Below, in pieces: positions 11,817 to 22,299 of a stretch of DNA of 64,000 bases. The DNA is from Breviolum minutum Mf 1.05b.01 (Eukaryota > Sar > Dinophyceae > Suessiales > Symbiodiniaceae), in NCBI GenBank assembly GCA_000507305.1, contig DF239206.1, forward strand, positions 202,193 to 266,192, given 5' to 3'. Every line of letters begins with the position of its first letter. Position 1 is the stretch's first letter. The notes beneath the pieces were generated by a model. The model had not been told where the DNA came from. It made no database searches and worked only from the letters and a program-made list of their open reading frames with translations. The position numbers were made by a program, and so were the translations under genes.

Positions 11817-12205
11817 CTCCTTGAAGATGATCCAAGCCTGGCATTGCCCACAGCCAACCCATCCCATGCACCCTTCAACTCCTCACAGGCGTCTCGCGAC
11901 ATGTCAGTTGTGCCTGCCCTCGTCGTTTCAACGACTTCATGGCAATGATGTCTATGATGCCACCGAAGGCTGCAAAAACCTGCGGCATTTTTTTCTTTAC
12001 CACAACACACCTGTGAAAATGAGACAAAGTCAAGTACATATCCAAAAGCAATGAACTTTGGAATTGAATGCAATGGAGCAATCCACAAGAGACCCGGCTC
12101 GACTGATTGAACAACGTATGCGTTCCCATCTTTCCACATCACACCTCCCGCAGGGACTTCTTGAGAGTCTCAACATTGATCTTGTCGTTGAGGTTGTTCA
12201 CATAC
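11817..12205 (-). CDS. U1A/U2B''-type spliceosomal RNA-binding protein (RRM), partial
   Basis: Three exons rebuild most of an RRM. Exon 12205-12145 reads YVNNLNDKINVETLKKSLRE, the RNP2 strand and first helix of the U1A/U2B''/SNF group (family form YINNLN). Exon 11979-11914 reads VFAAFGGIIDIIAMKSLKRR and ends GQ. Exon 11837-11817 reads AWIIFKE, so the join gives the RNP1 core RGQAWIIF. Donors are GAG|GT and CAG|GC; acceptors are CTGAG|G, GCAG|G and CCAG|G. The last piece is a 21-nt micro-exon if the GAG|GC donor is used. A possible further exon lies at about 11750-11680 (SFFGHSYSSVAKGDALKKLG). The family binds U1 or U2 snRNA stem-loops in the nucleus. The N-terminal exon and the C-terminus are not identified. 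Confidence 0.75.
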
Positions 12206-13099
12206 CTCAGGGGAATTCCACTCAGCACGGCCAAAGCTTTGAGCTGCTTTGAAGGTGTCAAACAATCTGAGTTTCTAACAAAGTCTGGTTTGCTGCCTCG
12301 AAAAGGGTCACCCAACAAAAATCAAAAAAACATCCCTGCAACGATGGGGAGAATGCAATCAAATGAGCTTGAGACCATGGTGCACTATCGCAGGCACCAA
12401 CCAGCAACCTACCCTACCCCTCGTCTTCCTTGAGATATCCACGCCAAGCGACGCAGCGCAATCCAAGAAGAACCAAGAACAAAACCGATATTTCTGAACT
12501 CGCGAAATTTCTCAACCATGATTTGATCATTCGATCCGCAACAGAATCCTTGACCATCATCTGAGATGCCACCTTACCATGTCAACACTGCGCAAACTGT
12601 TTGCCAAGGACAGTCATCATATCTTTTCTCGGCCATGGCGCTCCATCTGTACTGTGAGACAGTGAAACCGAATGAACCATGCCTTAAGGACCACAAAGCT
12701 TTGCGCTACTCCTCTACTATAAACGCTAACAAAACAGAGGAACCAGAATTATGTCAAGGAGGTTCAGGATGAAAAGATGTTAAATTCTTTCCCACTCATG
12801 CCAGCATCTACAGCTGATCTCTTCCCTTTAATGCGTGCTTCTAGGAATCCCAAAGATCCAGGTCCCTTCAGTGAAACTACCAGCCATGCTCATGCATCCC
12901 TCCGGCAGGCCAACCAGGGATACGCTTGTGGGCGATGGCTGTGCCAAACCTCGCAGTTTAGCACTGTGACAGTTGACCTTAAGATTTCATTAAACCGACC
13001 CTTAGACCAAGGGCTGTTTCAATTTTTGCTCAACAAAAGAAACACACAAAAAAGATAAAAACTATAATTCCAGTCCTTGTTTGTTGGATCTCCAGAGGT
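12206..13099. other. Unassigned, probably intron and spacer
   Basis: This should contain the first exon of the RRM gene, but I could not locate it. No other feature is supported. Confidence 0.25.
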
Positions 13100-14754
13100 G
13101 CAACTAGGAAGAAACGACTCGGGCCCGAAACACCGGACCTCAAGGATTTGGCTGCAGTACCGCTTTGTCGATCAAAGAGGATGCGTCGGTCTCGTTCTTC
13201 TCGGTCACGAACATGCTTTTCAATGTCCTCAAGCCTGTCCGTTTGGGATGATTTTTCTGCTCTACTTTGAAGATTTGGGCGGATTTTGAGATGGTATTTG
13301 GCCTGTTAGGATCATACAAGGGATGTCATCCACGCAATGATTTGTAATCCATTCCAACTGAGGCATCCCGGTTAAATCCAACTACTTCCTCCATTCATTG
13401 CCATAGTCTATTTCAGGAAATTTGGTGAGGACAATTCTCCAAAATCCTGAAAGTCTGCCACCATTTTGCACCCCCGTGATGACGTCATGGTCAAGGAACC
13501 AAGCTTCGCGTGCATGAATCCGGGCTGCATAACCTGCTCGCAGCTCATCTGTGAAGGTATCATAGACCACCTGAGCAAAGGAGCCCAAGAAACGTGTGAT
13601 AGTCTGAGGTTAGAGGATGAACCTAAGCAGTTTCTTCTAAGCAGTTTCTTGGAAACAAAAAGGATGTCATACCAATTGCTGTATATTTGTTTGCTGCCGG
13701 CGGCCGATCTTTCTATCTACCCATCTACCTACCTACCTACCTGCCTACCTACCTACCTAGCTATCTTTCTATCTGTCTACCCGTCTACCTGTTTATCTCT
13801 ATCTATCTATCCATCCATCCATCCATCCATCCATCCATCTATCCATCCATCCATCCATCCATCCATCTATCCATCCATCCATCCATCCATCCATCTATCT
13901 ATCCATCCATCCATCCATCCATCTATCCATCCATCCATCCATCCATCTATCCATCCATCCATCCATCCATCTATCTATCCATCCATCCATCCATCCATCT
14001 ATCCATCCATCCATCCATCTATCTATCCATCCATCCATCCATCCATCTATCCATCCATCCATCCATCCATCTATCTATCCATCCATCCATCCATCCATCC
14101 ATCCATCTATCTATCGAATCTACAGTATCTCTTTTTTGTCACCAACAGCCACCAGCAGCAACGTTGGCAACACCACTCCCGTTGGCTGCCACCGGGGATT
14201 CATCGCCTCTTTGGCTGCCATGGCTTCATATGCCGCAGCTACGGAGGTTCTGCCACCCGCTTCCATGGCTCTCAAGGCATTCTTCTCCAACCTCGGGTCG
14301 GATGAGTTACTGAGATTTACCACTTCGGGTTTGTAGGAGAGAAAAAGGAAGGAAAAAAAACAACCAAAAACAACCAAATGATAAATGTCTGGAATCTTTG
14401 AAGTTTGACATATTCGTGAACCATCAGCCAGTTTCGACCAAGCTGCTGATACTCTTCATCTTCACTATCTTCGGCTTCATCCTCCATCAGTTCAGCTTTA
14501 ATGCTTCTTGCCTCTCAAAGTGTCAAAGTTTCACAAGCGTTGGATTATGAATCATACTTGCAACATCTCAAACAGCCTTTGTCATTCAGGAACTAGCAAG
14601 GACAAAAATTGAGAACATCTTCCGCCCCAAAAAATGTTGAGCAGTATCTTGCGTCTTCTTGAAAAGCGTCAGCCTAGAGATTTTGGTCCTTAACACAATC
14701 CACCTCTGCTTTCGTGATCTTGTTGCCGCTGCCCTTGCCAAGCAGGCCACCCAT
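13100..14754 (-). CDS. Unidentified multi-exon gene, candidate start MGGLLGKG
   Basis: Minus-strand exons in order are: 14754-about 14690 ([20 protein letters not shown]), with the ATG at 14752-14754; about 14520-14390 (acidic, [20 protein letters not shown] then [16 protein letters not shown]); about 14340-14131 ([20 protein letters not shown] ... [19 protein letters not shown]); 13588-13382 ([20 protein letters not shown] ... [12 protein letters not shown]); and about 13255-13105 ([20 protein letters not shown]). The MGG start could be N-myristoylated. The last exon is a charged helix. An ATCC microsatellite of about 400 bp sits in the intron between the third and fourth exons. I recognise no family. 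Linking all five exons into one gene is inferred from order and spacing. Confidence 0.45.
13711..14117. repeat. ATCC/ATCT tetranucleotide microsatellite
   Basis: The plus strand is a nearly pure run of CCAT with ATCT interruptions at roughly regular spacing, preceded by CTAC-rich degenerate copies. It is open in several plus-strand frames (Ile-His-Pro-Ser repeats), but these are repeat artefacts and not genes. Confidence 0.95.
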
Positions 14755-14834
14755 GGCAGATCACTCTGCTGGAGAGCTGGTAAATGATTCAAAAAAAAAG
14801 TACTCCATCTTTGCAGCCTAATTGTCCTAGTCAC

Positions 14835-15760
14835 CAGTCGTTCTGGGCTTCATGGTATAGCAGACTTGTTGACATGTTGCTATTTTGTGTTTGCCTTAAA
14901 CATATTCAATGGGAGCAACCAAAAAATGACCGTGTTATTAACTTGAGCCTTCAGGAACATGGATTGCCAAGGATGTCTCCAGATCTATATCTAAACTTCA
15001 CCGATCTCACCGAGATAGAGTTTTCCTGCTGCCACGATCAACCAAAGTCATCCAAAGTCATCCTTTATCTTTCGAGTTTCATCCAAGGTTAGCTGGGTGG
15101 TGGTTGAGCCTACAACCTAGGCATATTGCAAGATGATGCTGGCGATGCTTACTCCCTTTTCAATCGAGACTTCCTGGATAGTATACCACCAACATTGATA
15201 TCACTGATATCACCAATCACTTGAGTGACTTATCTTTCAAAAACATGGCTTAGAGAGACCCTTCAATCCATGGCATGCCATGCCGTACTGCCATTTTTCT
15301 TTGTTGGGGATTTATGTCGACAACTTTGGCTTGGCCAAGTCTCCACCAAGGAAACTCCGATTAGGAGATAGCTCCCTTTCACAGTAATTTCAAGCTTTCG
15401 AGGCATCAAAAGTGTCTACTCGCGGCTACCCTCTCTTTTTCCAGCACACAACCTGTCAAGTGGGACTTAGAGAATAAAGATAGTGGCTCACACAGAGCCC
15501 CAAAACCTCCACACTCTGCCAGTCCCATTATCTAATAGACTCCAACGAAGCAGACGCCCCATCTCACCCATCTGCTGCCGGCCATCCAGCATCTTCCAGG
15601 ACGCCAAAAGGCCTGGCTAGTAGGATATTGGCACTTGGAACTCTATCCCCGAAAATGAACCCAGATTAAAATCACCCCGTTTCATCAATTGCTTCATCAA
15701 CGGCAACATAATCCAACAACTACAAGTCTTTTCAGTCACATAGTCACGTCACATAGACAA
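14835..15760. other. Spacer, no supported gene
   Basis: No coding exon, RNA gene or repeat is recognisable. The 15.1-15.76 kb part lies directly past the stop of the membrane/TIR-like gene and probably includes its 3' untranslated region. Confidence 0.3.
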
Positions 15761-18378
15761 TCAAGTTGTCGACTGTTCTCCCTGGCCTGAGTGCTTCCCA
15801 AAAACCAAGGATTGTAAGCGTTCATTGAAGCACTCCACATCGCCAATCTTCTTCATGATTAGGTCCTTGTCTCTGACACTTGAGCACACCATATTCCTCA
15901 CATCCAATCGCATGTCACTGTGAGTTTCCAGGATCGTTCTTGATTCAAGCTTCAGGTTTTGCCGCATGCCCAAACGCTTGGCCTCGGCGATTTCAGCGAT
16001 GCACCAGGCACGATTGAAGAGATCCATGGATTGATCCACGGCAATTAAGTGCCTGCAACGACCTGTCCTTGCAAGGTGCCACATCATGTCATCAAATTTG
16101 TTGATTTCGGACTCTACGGATCTTCCATCAGGGTCGACTATGTTTCGAAGCCGGCAGGAACATGGTGGATGCAACATTCCAGAGATTGGGTCTTTATCCT
16201 TCGGGTTTGTGTGGCAGATACAGACATGTTGGTTCACTGATAGTGCACATATCCAGTATACATCGTTGAGACGACCACTCTGCTCAAGAATGCTGCAAAT
16301 CAGATCTGGATCTTGATCTAACATCTGTGCCGTCATAGCGTAGCTACACTCTCGCAACGCCTGAGAGATGATGGCGGCCATGAGATGGCTAAAATGATTG
16401 CCCCAGTTGTGGGTCACCATGATCTCAGCCCTCTGGGCTTCATCTCTGTTCCAAGAGGAAGTAGCATAGGCGCAGGGCTCGGGCTCTTGTGCCGTGAGAG
16501 GGATGATGACCCTTCGAACCACATCTTGAGTCTTGTGCTTATCTGGCACATATTTCCAGCAATCTGTCACTGGAAGATGCCAGCCATCTGCCGTTGGAAG
16601 ATCCTCCATGTAAAACTTCAGCAAGCTGTTCAAGGTCAGCCCACGACCTGACAACTCCTAAACGGGTCAAGTGGTCAAACACCTTCAAACACAACATACA
16701 CATCTCTGAGACAACTTTACAAAACTGTCCTCTACTAAACCTTTGTTCCAAATTTGAACAACTCTCTCACTTGCTCTTTGGCCTGTCCTCTACTTTTTTC
16801 TTCCATCCTTCATCCTTGCGATGGACACCACTGGTGCATATTGCTTTGGGCGGGTGCAGGCATTGGGAAGACTGCGCTGAAACCCTATGAGCACCACACA
16901 GCAACACAACTGTCAATCCATTGCCCACCACATCAATAGCTTGCACAAAAACACCGAGAAGAACAGCACCGACATTGTCATCTGGATAGACTGTGGATGA
17001 AGCAGGGTAGCTAAAGGTGTCGTCCATTTGCATAACGACGCATGGCACAACCACAGCAGACACCAAAAAAGACAAGAAGACAGCAACAGCCTGGAGTTGA
17101 GTTTGCCACAAGGCATCTTTCAGATTGTTCTTGACTTCTACAGGGGCGTGATGAAGAATCTCTGAACCTAAGATGCTCTGTACATCTTTTGCAGATTTTG
17201 CTAAGGAACAAACTGCCTTCACGGCTGCCAGAACATTTCCAACCAAAAAGATCGCCACTATGCAAAACCCGCCATACATGGCAACGGTCAAACTTGTCGC
17301 GAATGCATCTGACTCACTGAGTGAGATCAGCACGAAGAAGGTCAAGCATGAAAGGAATGCACCAAGACCAATGCTAAAAAATTGCACCTTCAACATCTTC
17401 ATGATACTTCCTGCATTGTAGCATCTTCCTGATGTCTTCTCTAGAGCATGAATTCGCCTCTGGACCAATACTTGCATCCACACGAGCGCAGCAAGATAGA
17501 AGAGAATTCGTAGCGGCAAGATCATGTTCCACGGATACAAAAAAACCCATTCTGCTCCCAGAAAATAAAATCCGATGGTTTTGCTAGCGGCCGCTTTGGG
17601 GTCGATGTGGGCAGTCAAAAACCCGTAGCTGCATCCCCAGGGTTTTGAAGCAGAGATGAGGGTGGCCAGGACTGATTGCAACCAATTCACCAAAGCATAT
17701 CCAACCGCTGACATGGCATGACCAGAGGAACCAGCTCTTTTCCAAAGGAAGGCAGCACACCAAGCAGCTCCCAAGCTGGCTATCATCCTGGGGATGGCAC
17801 TAGATAACTTGAATTTGGGCATGCACAGGCACAATTTATATATCATTCGACTACGACTACGTGGCGCACGTACAAGCTTTCCTAGTTGCTATGTTGCAAG
17901 CAATGCTCAAAAACCTATTCATATAGAGTGTGGGTTGCATTGGGATGATCGGACTAAAAAGTGTTTCTCTGTCTGGGCGCTATTTTTGGATGATTGTCTG
18001 TGGACAAGAAAAACTTAAACTGTGTGAATGTAAAAAAAACACAAAAATATCTGCAAGACATGATCTGCGTCGGCAACACTATGAAAACTTGCCCCGGCGC
18101 TTGGGCTTGATCCCTTCTCCCTCCGAAGTGGTGAAAAAAAAATGCCACGAAATGCCATGAGTCTGGACAGCATATGAGACCTTGTCTAACCAAGCGCATT
18201 GTACTTCAATTTGTTCTCCGTCGATATCTTCCCACATCGCCTGTCGTTTGAAAGGTTGGAAAGCCAAGGCAATTGTCACATTGCTGGCAATCGCCAGTGC
18301 ATATGCACCAGGCATCCAGTCCCAGACCTTTGCTGTGGAATACCATGGTGAAGGCGGGGCTACCTCGCTCCCAAGCAT
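15761..18378 (-). CDS. Polytopic membrane protein with C-terminal TIR-like domain
   Basis: Three exons join in phase: 18378-18089, 17787-16884 and 16657-15761. They total 2091 nt and encode 696 residues. Joins are GGCAA|GT...CCCAG|G and CATAGG|GT...TTTAG|G. The first 400 residues hold about eight or nine hydrophobic helices, such as AYALAIASNVTIALAF, GLGAFLSCLTFFVLISL and LQAVAVFLSFLVSAVVV. The last 300 residues are soluble and carry THNWGN (480-485), YWICALSVNQ (532-541) and NRAWCIAEI, whose Glu is at about 620. Comparison with the gene at 53.2-54.1 kb shows the same three-motif order. The pattern fits a divergent TIR fold: a first strand ending in SH/TH-x-W-G and a WCxxE helix where TIR NADases keep the catalytic Glu. 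The family is widespread but uncharacterised in dinoflagellates. NADase or signalling activity is inference. The Met at 18378 is the most upstream in the exon; an earlier exon is possible. Confidence 0.8.
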
Positions 18379-18605
18379 TGCAACGTTGGAGTTGTGTCAC
18401 CAAAAAATGCGTAAACTGATGCATGCCTGCTTAGCTGCTTGTTGAGATTAAAATATCATTGATGGGAGAAATCCAGCTAACCACCTGGGATGTATAAAAC
18501 CTTGTAAATAATGGAAAAACTACCTATCAACTGGTTCAGGATTTCTTCGATCAACAGTATGCTAGTTGAAACAAGAAAACTCAGAACACCCCTTGACCGC
18601 AGCCC

Positions 18606-18842
18606 TCAATTCGAGTTAGTCTCCGGACTTGTGCCGGCACTTTGATCACCAAAAGCAGAAGGAAACGATGTTGTCAATACCGTAAACGCCGGAGAACATA
18701 AAGCAAAGATATGTCCCTTGTGGATGTTTCCTAAAATGGTGATAACCCCAAAATACCTGTTTTCAAAAGAATCTGAAGGGGGAACAGGGAACCCATTCCT
18801 GCAGCAACAAAGTGCTGTGTGAAGGTCATCAAGCTGGATCAC
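18606..18842 (-). CDS. Possible C-terminal exon, function unknown
   Basis: The minus strand reads VIQLDDLHTALCCCRNGFPV ... FGDQSAGTSPETNSN and then a stop at 18606. It may be the last exon of the gene whose WW-like exon lies at 19.3-19.55 kb. The evidence is composition and position only. Confidence 0.35.
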   Translation of the reverse strand: MIQLDDLHTALCCCRNGFPVPPSDSFENRYFGVITILGNIHKGHIFALCSPAFTVLTTSFPSAFGDQSAGTSPETNSN

Positions 18843-19149
18843 GAAGATTTCAGAAAAATGGCAATTATCCGATTATGGACGCAGAGATTGGTTTGACTGC
18901 AGAAATCATGTTTTCCTGGTCAAATGTCACGTTTTTGAAGGGATTTTGAAGTATTCTAGTTACTGTGGTTTCTTCGAGCCTTCACACTTAATACCTTTGT
19001 CCTGGCCGCTGGTCCGCTTCTTTTGCGCACACCTCGCTCTAAGTAGGCCTCAGCTCCGTCGCTTGAAAGAGTGAGTCAGAAGAAAACGGAAGCGCCATGA
19101 GACTAGAAGAAACGGCAATCCGAAAGAACCATGATGCACCCTTGTATTG

Positions 19150-19216
19150 TATATATATATANTTGTTATATATATATATATATATCTACTGTGTATATAT
19201 ATATATATATATATGA
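19150..19216. repeat. TA dinucleotide tract containing an N
   Basis: TA-rich simple repeat on both sides of the N at 19162, followed by GTGTGTGTAG and a GA-rich run at 19256-19284. The N suggests an unresolved repeat length. Confidence 0.9.
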
Positions 19217-19299
19217 TATATAAATATCTGTGTGTGTAGATACACAGACAGAAGTAGAGAGAGAGAGAGAGAGAAAGAGAAAGAGCAATTTTTTGAGGA

Positions 19300-19560
19300 T
19301 TGGTGGTTGCTGCTGAATTCATTCATGCCTTTCTCTTGAAAGTCATTGCCTTGATCCCAGAAAGGCCCACACGGATCCCACAAGCTGTCGCCAGTGTCCC
19401 TGTTCCAATAGTAATGGAGGCAGTAGTCCTTATGCCAGTGTTCCTGGCCGTTGAAAAACATCCATCGATATCTTTGCGACCAAAAATCGCTGTTTTGTTT
19501 TGTCGGACTCAGGCCTCCCATCCAGGAGGAAGCTTCAGCCTGAGGATGCTGAAAAGGAAG
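19300..19560 (-). CDS. Exon with a WW-like motif
   Basis: The minus strand reads WSQRYRWMFFNGQEHWHKDY, then CLHYYWNRDTGDSLWDPCGP. The core YYWN-x-x-TG-x-S-x-W-x-P resembles the second half of a WW domain (YYYN-x-x-TGES-x-WxxP), with the first Trp perhaps in EHW. WW domains bind proline-rich ligands. The surrounding gene is unidentified; exons at 20.4-20.9 kb and 18.6-18.8 kb lie in the same direction. Confidence 0.45.
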
Positions 19561-20265
19561 GATCGAAGGATCTGAGAATCAAAAAGATTATGTGATACAG
19601 GGTTTTTTTAATAGCAATCAATTATGATTAAAAAAAAACATATCATGTATTATCATGTGATGGAATAATGAATATATGGTTGCTACACTTTATAGCATTA
19701 GAAGTTGTGGCATCTAAGAATGTCTACTGTCTATTTTTTCAAGATATTTGTAACGATGTTTGTATATGTATACATATTGTATTCATAATTTATCTATTTC
19801 TGTATAATTATAATTATTATATAGATACATGTAGTGTGTGTGTGTATCCATCAAAAAACCTTGCCATCTGGCTTCCGATCTCCCACTGAGCTTCCCCAGC
19901 TTTCTTGGAGTCCTGGACCTCGCCACGTTACCCTCCACCGACCTGCACGGGAAAAACAGTCCAACTTGTGAGGGTTTTTTGTTCGGTGATATATTCTGTG
20001 TACAACATATTTATACATATATATATATATACATATATATCCGCAGATTTAGATAGAGAAGTACAACGCGTTTTGTCAGGAAGGGTACTAAGATTATGAA
20101 AAGAATGTCAAACATACTTCGGATTTAATCAAGTTACCTATCTCCAAAGCTCCACTGAGGCCCTATGCTTCGGTCTCACTATCTCCACAGGTCCACGACA
20201 CACCCTGGAAGTCCCTACTCTGGCAGCATTGCGCTCACGCTTCCACGGGGCCTGGGGCGGGGTGT

Positions 20266-20312
20266 TGGAGAGTATATATATATATATAACATATGTGTGT
20301 ATATATATATAT
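20266..20312. repeat. TA dinucleotide tract
   Basis: Alternating TATA interrupted by ACATATGTGTGT. It is typical of the simple repeats in the introns of this window. Confidence 0.85.
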
Positions 20313-20416
20313 AACTGTACATCAAGGGTATGGTTGAGTTGCTAACCACTGCTGGAAATAAATGCCATAGACCAAAATCATTCATACAAAAGTACCGGCC
20401 CTGCAAAGTGGAGAGC

Positions 20417-20884
20417 TTAAATACTAGATTCAAATGTGTTACACTTCTCCAAATTGGATCTTACAATCTTGACCTCACAGGTGCACAGAAATTGCGGGGG
20501 GCCATCTTCAGCTTTGCCCACTGAGGTGTCTACTTCAACATGGGACCCTTGGGCCTCAAAAACTGGGATGCTTCGGAGGTTGCACTCATCAACTCCCAAG
20601 AGTATCTGAGGCGCTAGCGGAACACTCCCTTTCTGATCTTTGTTCGACCTCAAGAGGCTTCCCCAAGAAAAGAATGGTCTTTTGTATACACCAATTTGCA
20701 AAACAAACTCCAAAAGTAAACGGTACACACCAGCGTATGCGAACAAAACGTCTAATATTTGAACCGCACCCCCCTGCACCTTGCACTTCTTCCGATGGTA
20801 AGTGGAACATGGAACGAGACAACTTGAACTGCGCCTGAGGCCCTTGCTGGGTCCTGCCACGCGGCCTGTTGGATCATAAATCAT
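20417..20884 (-). CDS. Exon(s) of an unidentified gene
   Basis: A minus-strand frame stays open for 155 codons. The part at about 20640-20470 has clear coding character (VPLAPQILLGVDECNLRSIP ... VFEAQGSHVEVDTSVGKAED). The upstream part is hydrophobic and could be intron. No domain is recognised. Confidence 0.4.
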   Translation of the reverse strand: MIYDPTGRVAGPSKGLRRSSSCLVPCSTYHRKKCKVQGGAVQILDVLFAYAGVYRLLLEFVLQIGVYKRPFFSWGSLLRSNKDQKGSVPLAPQILLGVDECNLRSIPVFEAQGSHVEVDTSVGKAEDGPPQFLCTCEVKIVRSNLEKCNTFESSI

Positions 20885-21280
20885 GCATCATGAAGATGTC
20901 ACGCAGAATTTTGAAGAAGGGCTCTTACTGAGCTATTTGACGCTAGGGCTTCATCGGATCCCACTCAAATCATTTGTAACTGCACTTGGTTGCATTGATC
21001 ATTGCACACCTCTCCTTTGCAACTCCACACTCTGGGAACGCTACGGCACAGGGACCCCGCGGCCAGGTTGGGACCTGCAACAACAGAATTGGATGCTTTT
21101 GAATTCATTTTAGAGGCAGCCACCCTTGTATGTTCACTCCCAATCATCATTAAAGAAAAATGAAAAAAGAATGCATTCAAAAAAAGTGCGGACGAAACCA
21201 TACCATACCATTACACTTACCATTTGGTTATTCAATAAAAACTGAGGGCACCCCACGGCTGTGTCACTTTTTCAAGACTT

Positions 21281-22290
21281 TTAAGAGTCGTCTTCATCGG
21301 CCTCGTTAACAAGGGTGAGATCGGGTTGCCAGGCGGGGTTTCTGATGAACTTTGAGGAGATGGCGGCAGGGCACCCATACTTTTTGCCCGTGGTGGCCTG
21401 AGAGTTAGATGGATCCGAGGCCAAGGCCATTTGTTGGGGGGATGTTGGCTGTATGAACCAACTGTCAATGAAATTCTACTTACCGACCTAGTCTTTTTGA
21501 ATCTGCAGGATGGTACACCTTCTTTAGTGTCCTTCAATTTCATCTCCCCGGTTTCGTACTTGGATCTTTAGAATTCCATTGTATCACCAATCTTTAATCA
21601 TCAAAAAGAACAGCAAGGTGGTAAAATATGGATGAAATCGATGACTAGTTGGTGGTTTCAACCCATTTGAAAAATATGTTCGTCAAATTGGATCATTTCC
21701 CCAGATAGGGGTAAAAAAATTAAAAAAATGGAAACCACCACCTAGTGAAATATGGGACTCTGTAGCATTGTGAACCAACTCCGCGCACCTTTCAAGATTC
21801 AGAATTGACACCAACTCGGCTCCAAACATCGGCTGTGGCTTTTTCGGCGGCGCCTTGGGGTGCGAGTTTTTCGAACCTTTGGGGATTTTCAACCTGGAAA
21901 AACTCCCAATTTTTTCAAACCTGGCAGATTTTTCATTGATGGATTTTATCATTTTTGCAGTTTTTTCGTTTGTTGTTGTGATTCTTTTAGCATCTTTTAG
22001 CTCCCACCATTTGGGATGCCCAACACCTTGCGGCTGCACTGGCCGTGGCACGGTCTGTACGGGCCGTGCTTTGGGTGCCGGCATCATGGGCCGCGCTTTG
22101 GGCGGCGGCACCGGCGCCGACACCGGCCGCGGCTTCGCCTGGGGCGGTCGGGCCTGTGGCGTCACCGGGCGGTCTTTGGGCGGCGGCCTCACAAAGTCCA
22201 GGTGGGTTTTCCAAGGCAACTTTTTTGGGCCAACATTGACATGATGATCTGCGTAGGACGGGCTGTTTGTGCTCAGAATTGTTTCTTTTG
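21281..22290 (-). CDS. Proline/arginine-rich protein, 3' half, function unknown
   Basis: A large exon from about 22290 to about 21745 begins NVGPKKLPWKTHLDFVRPPP. It continues through a low-complexity Pro-Ala-Arg-Lys region with repeated PKARPM and QxxPRPV units, then a Lys-rich stretch and FGAELVSILNLERCAELVHN. The terminal exon at about 21457-21281 reads PTSPQQMALASDPSNSQATT and ends TLVNEADEDDS with a TAA stop at 21281-21283. The GC-rich coding exon stands out from the AT-rich flanks. The low-complexity part is probably disordered. Plus-strand frames across it are antisense shadows. The exact donor between the two exons is ambiguous. Confidence 0.55.
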
Positions 22291-22299
22291 CTACAAGAG

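Noticed and set aside
13466..14313. Long plus-strand open frames (up to 279 codons) rich in Ile-His-Pro-Ser
   Set aside because: They are translations of the ATCC/ATCT microsatellite and have no non-repetitive core; the real exons here are on the minus strand.
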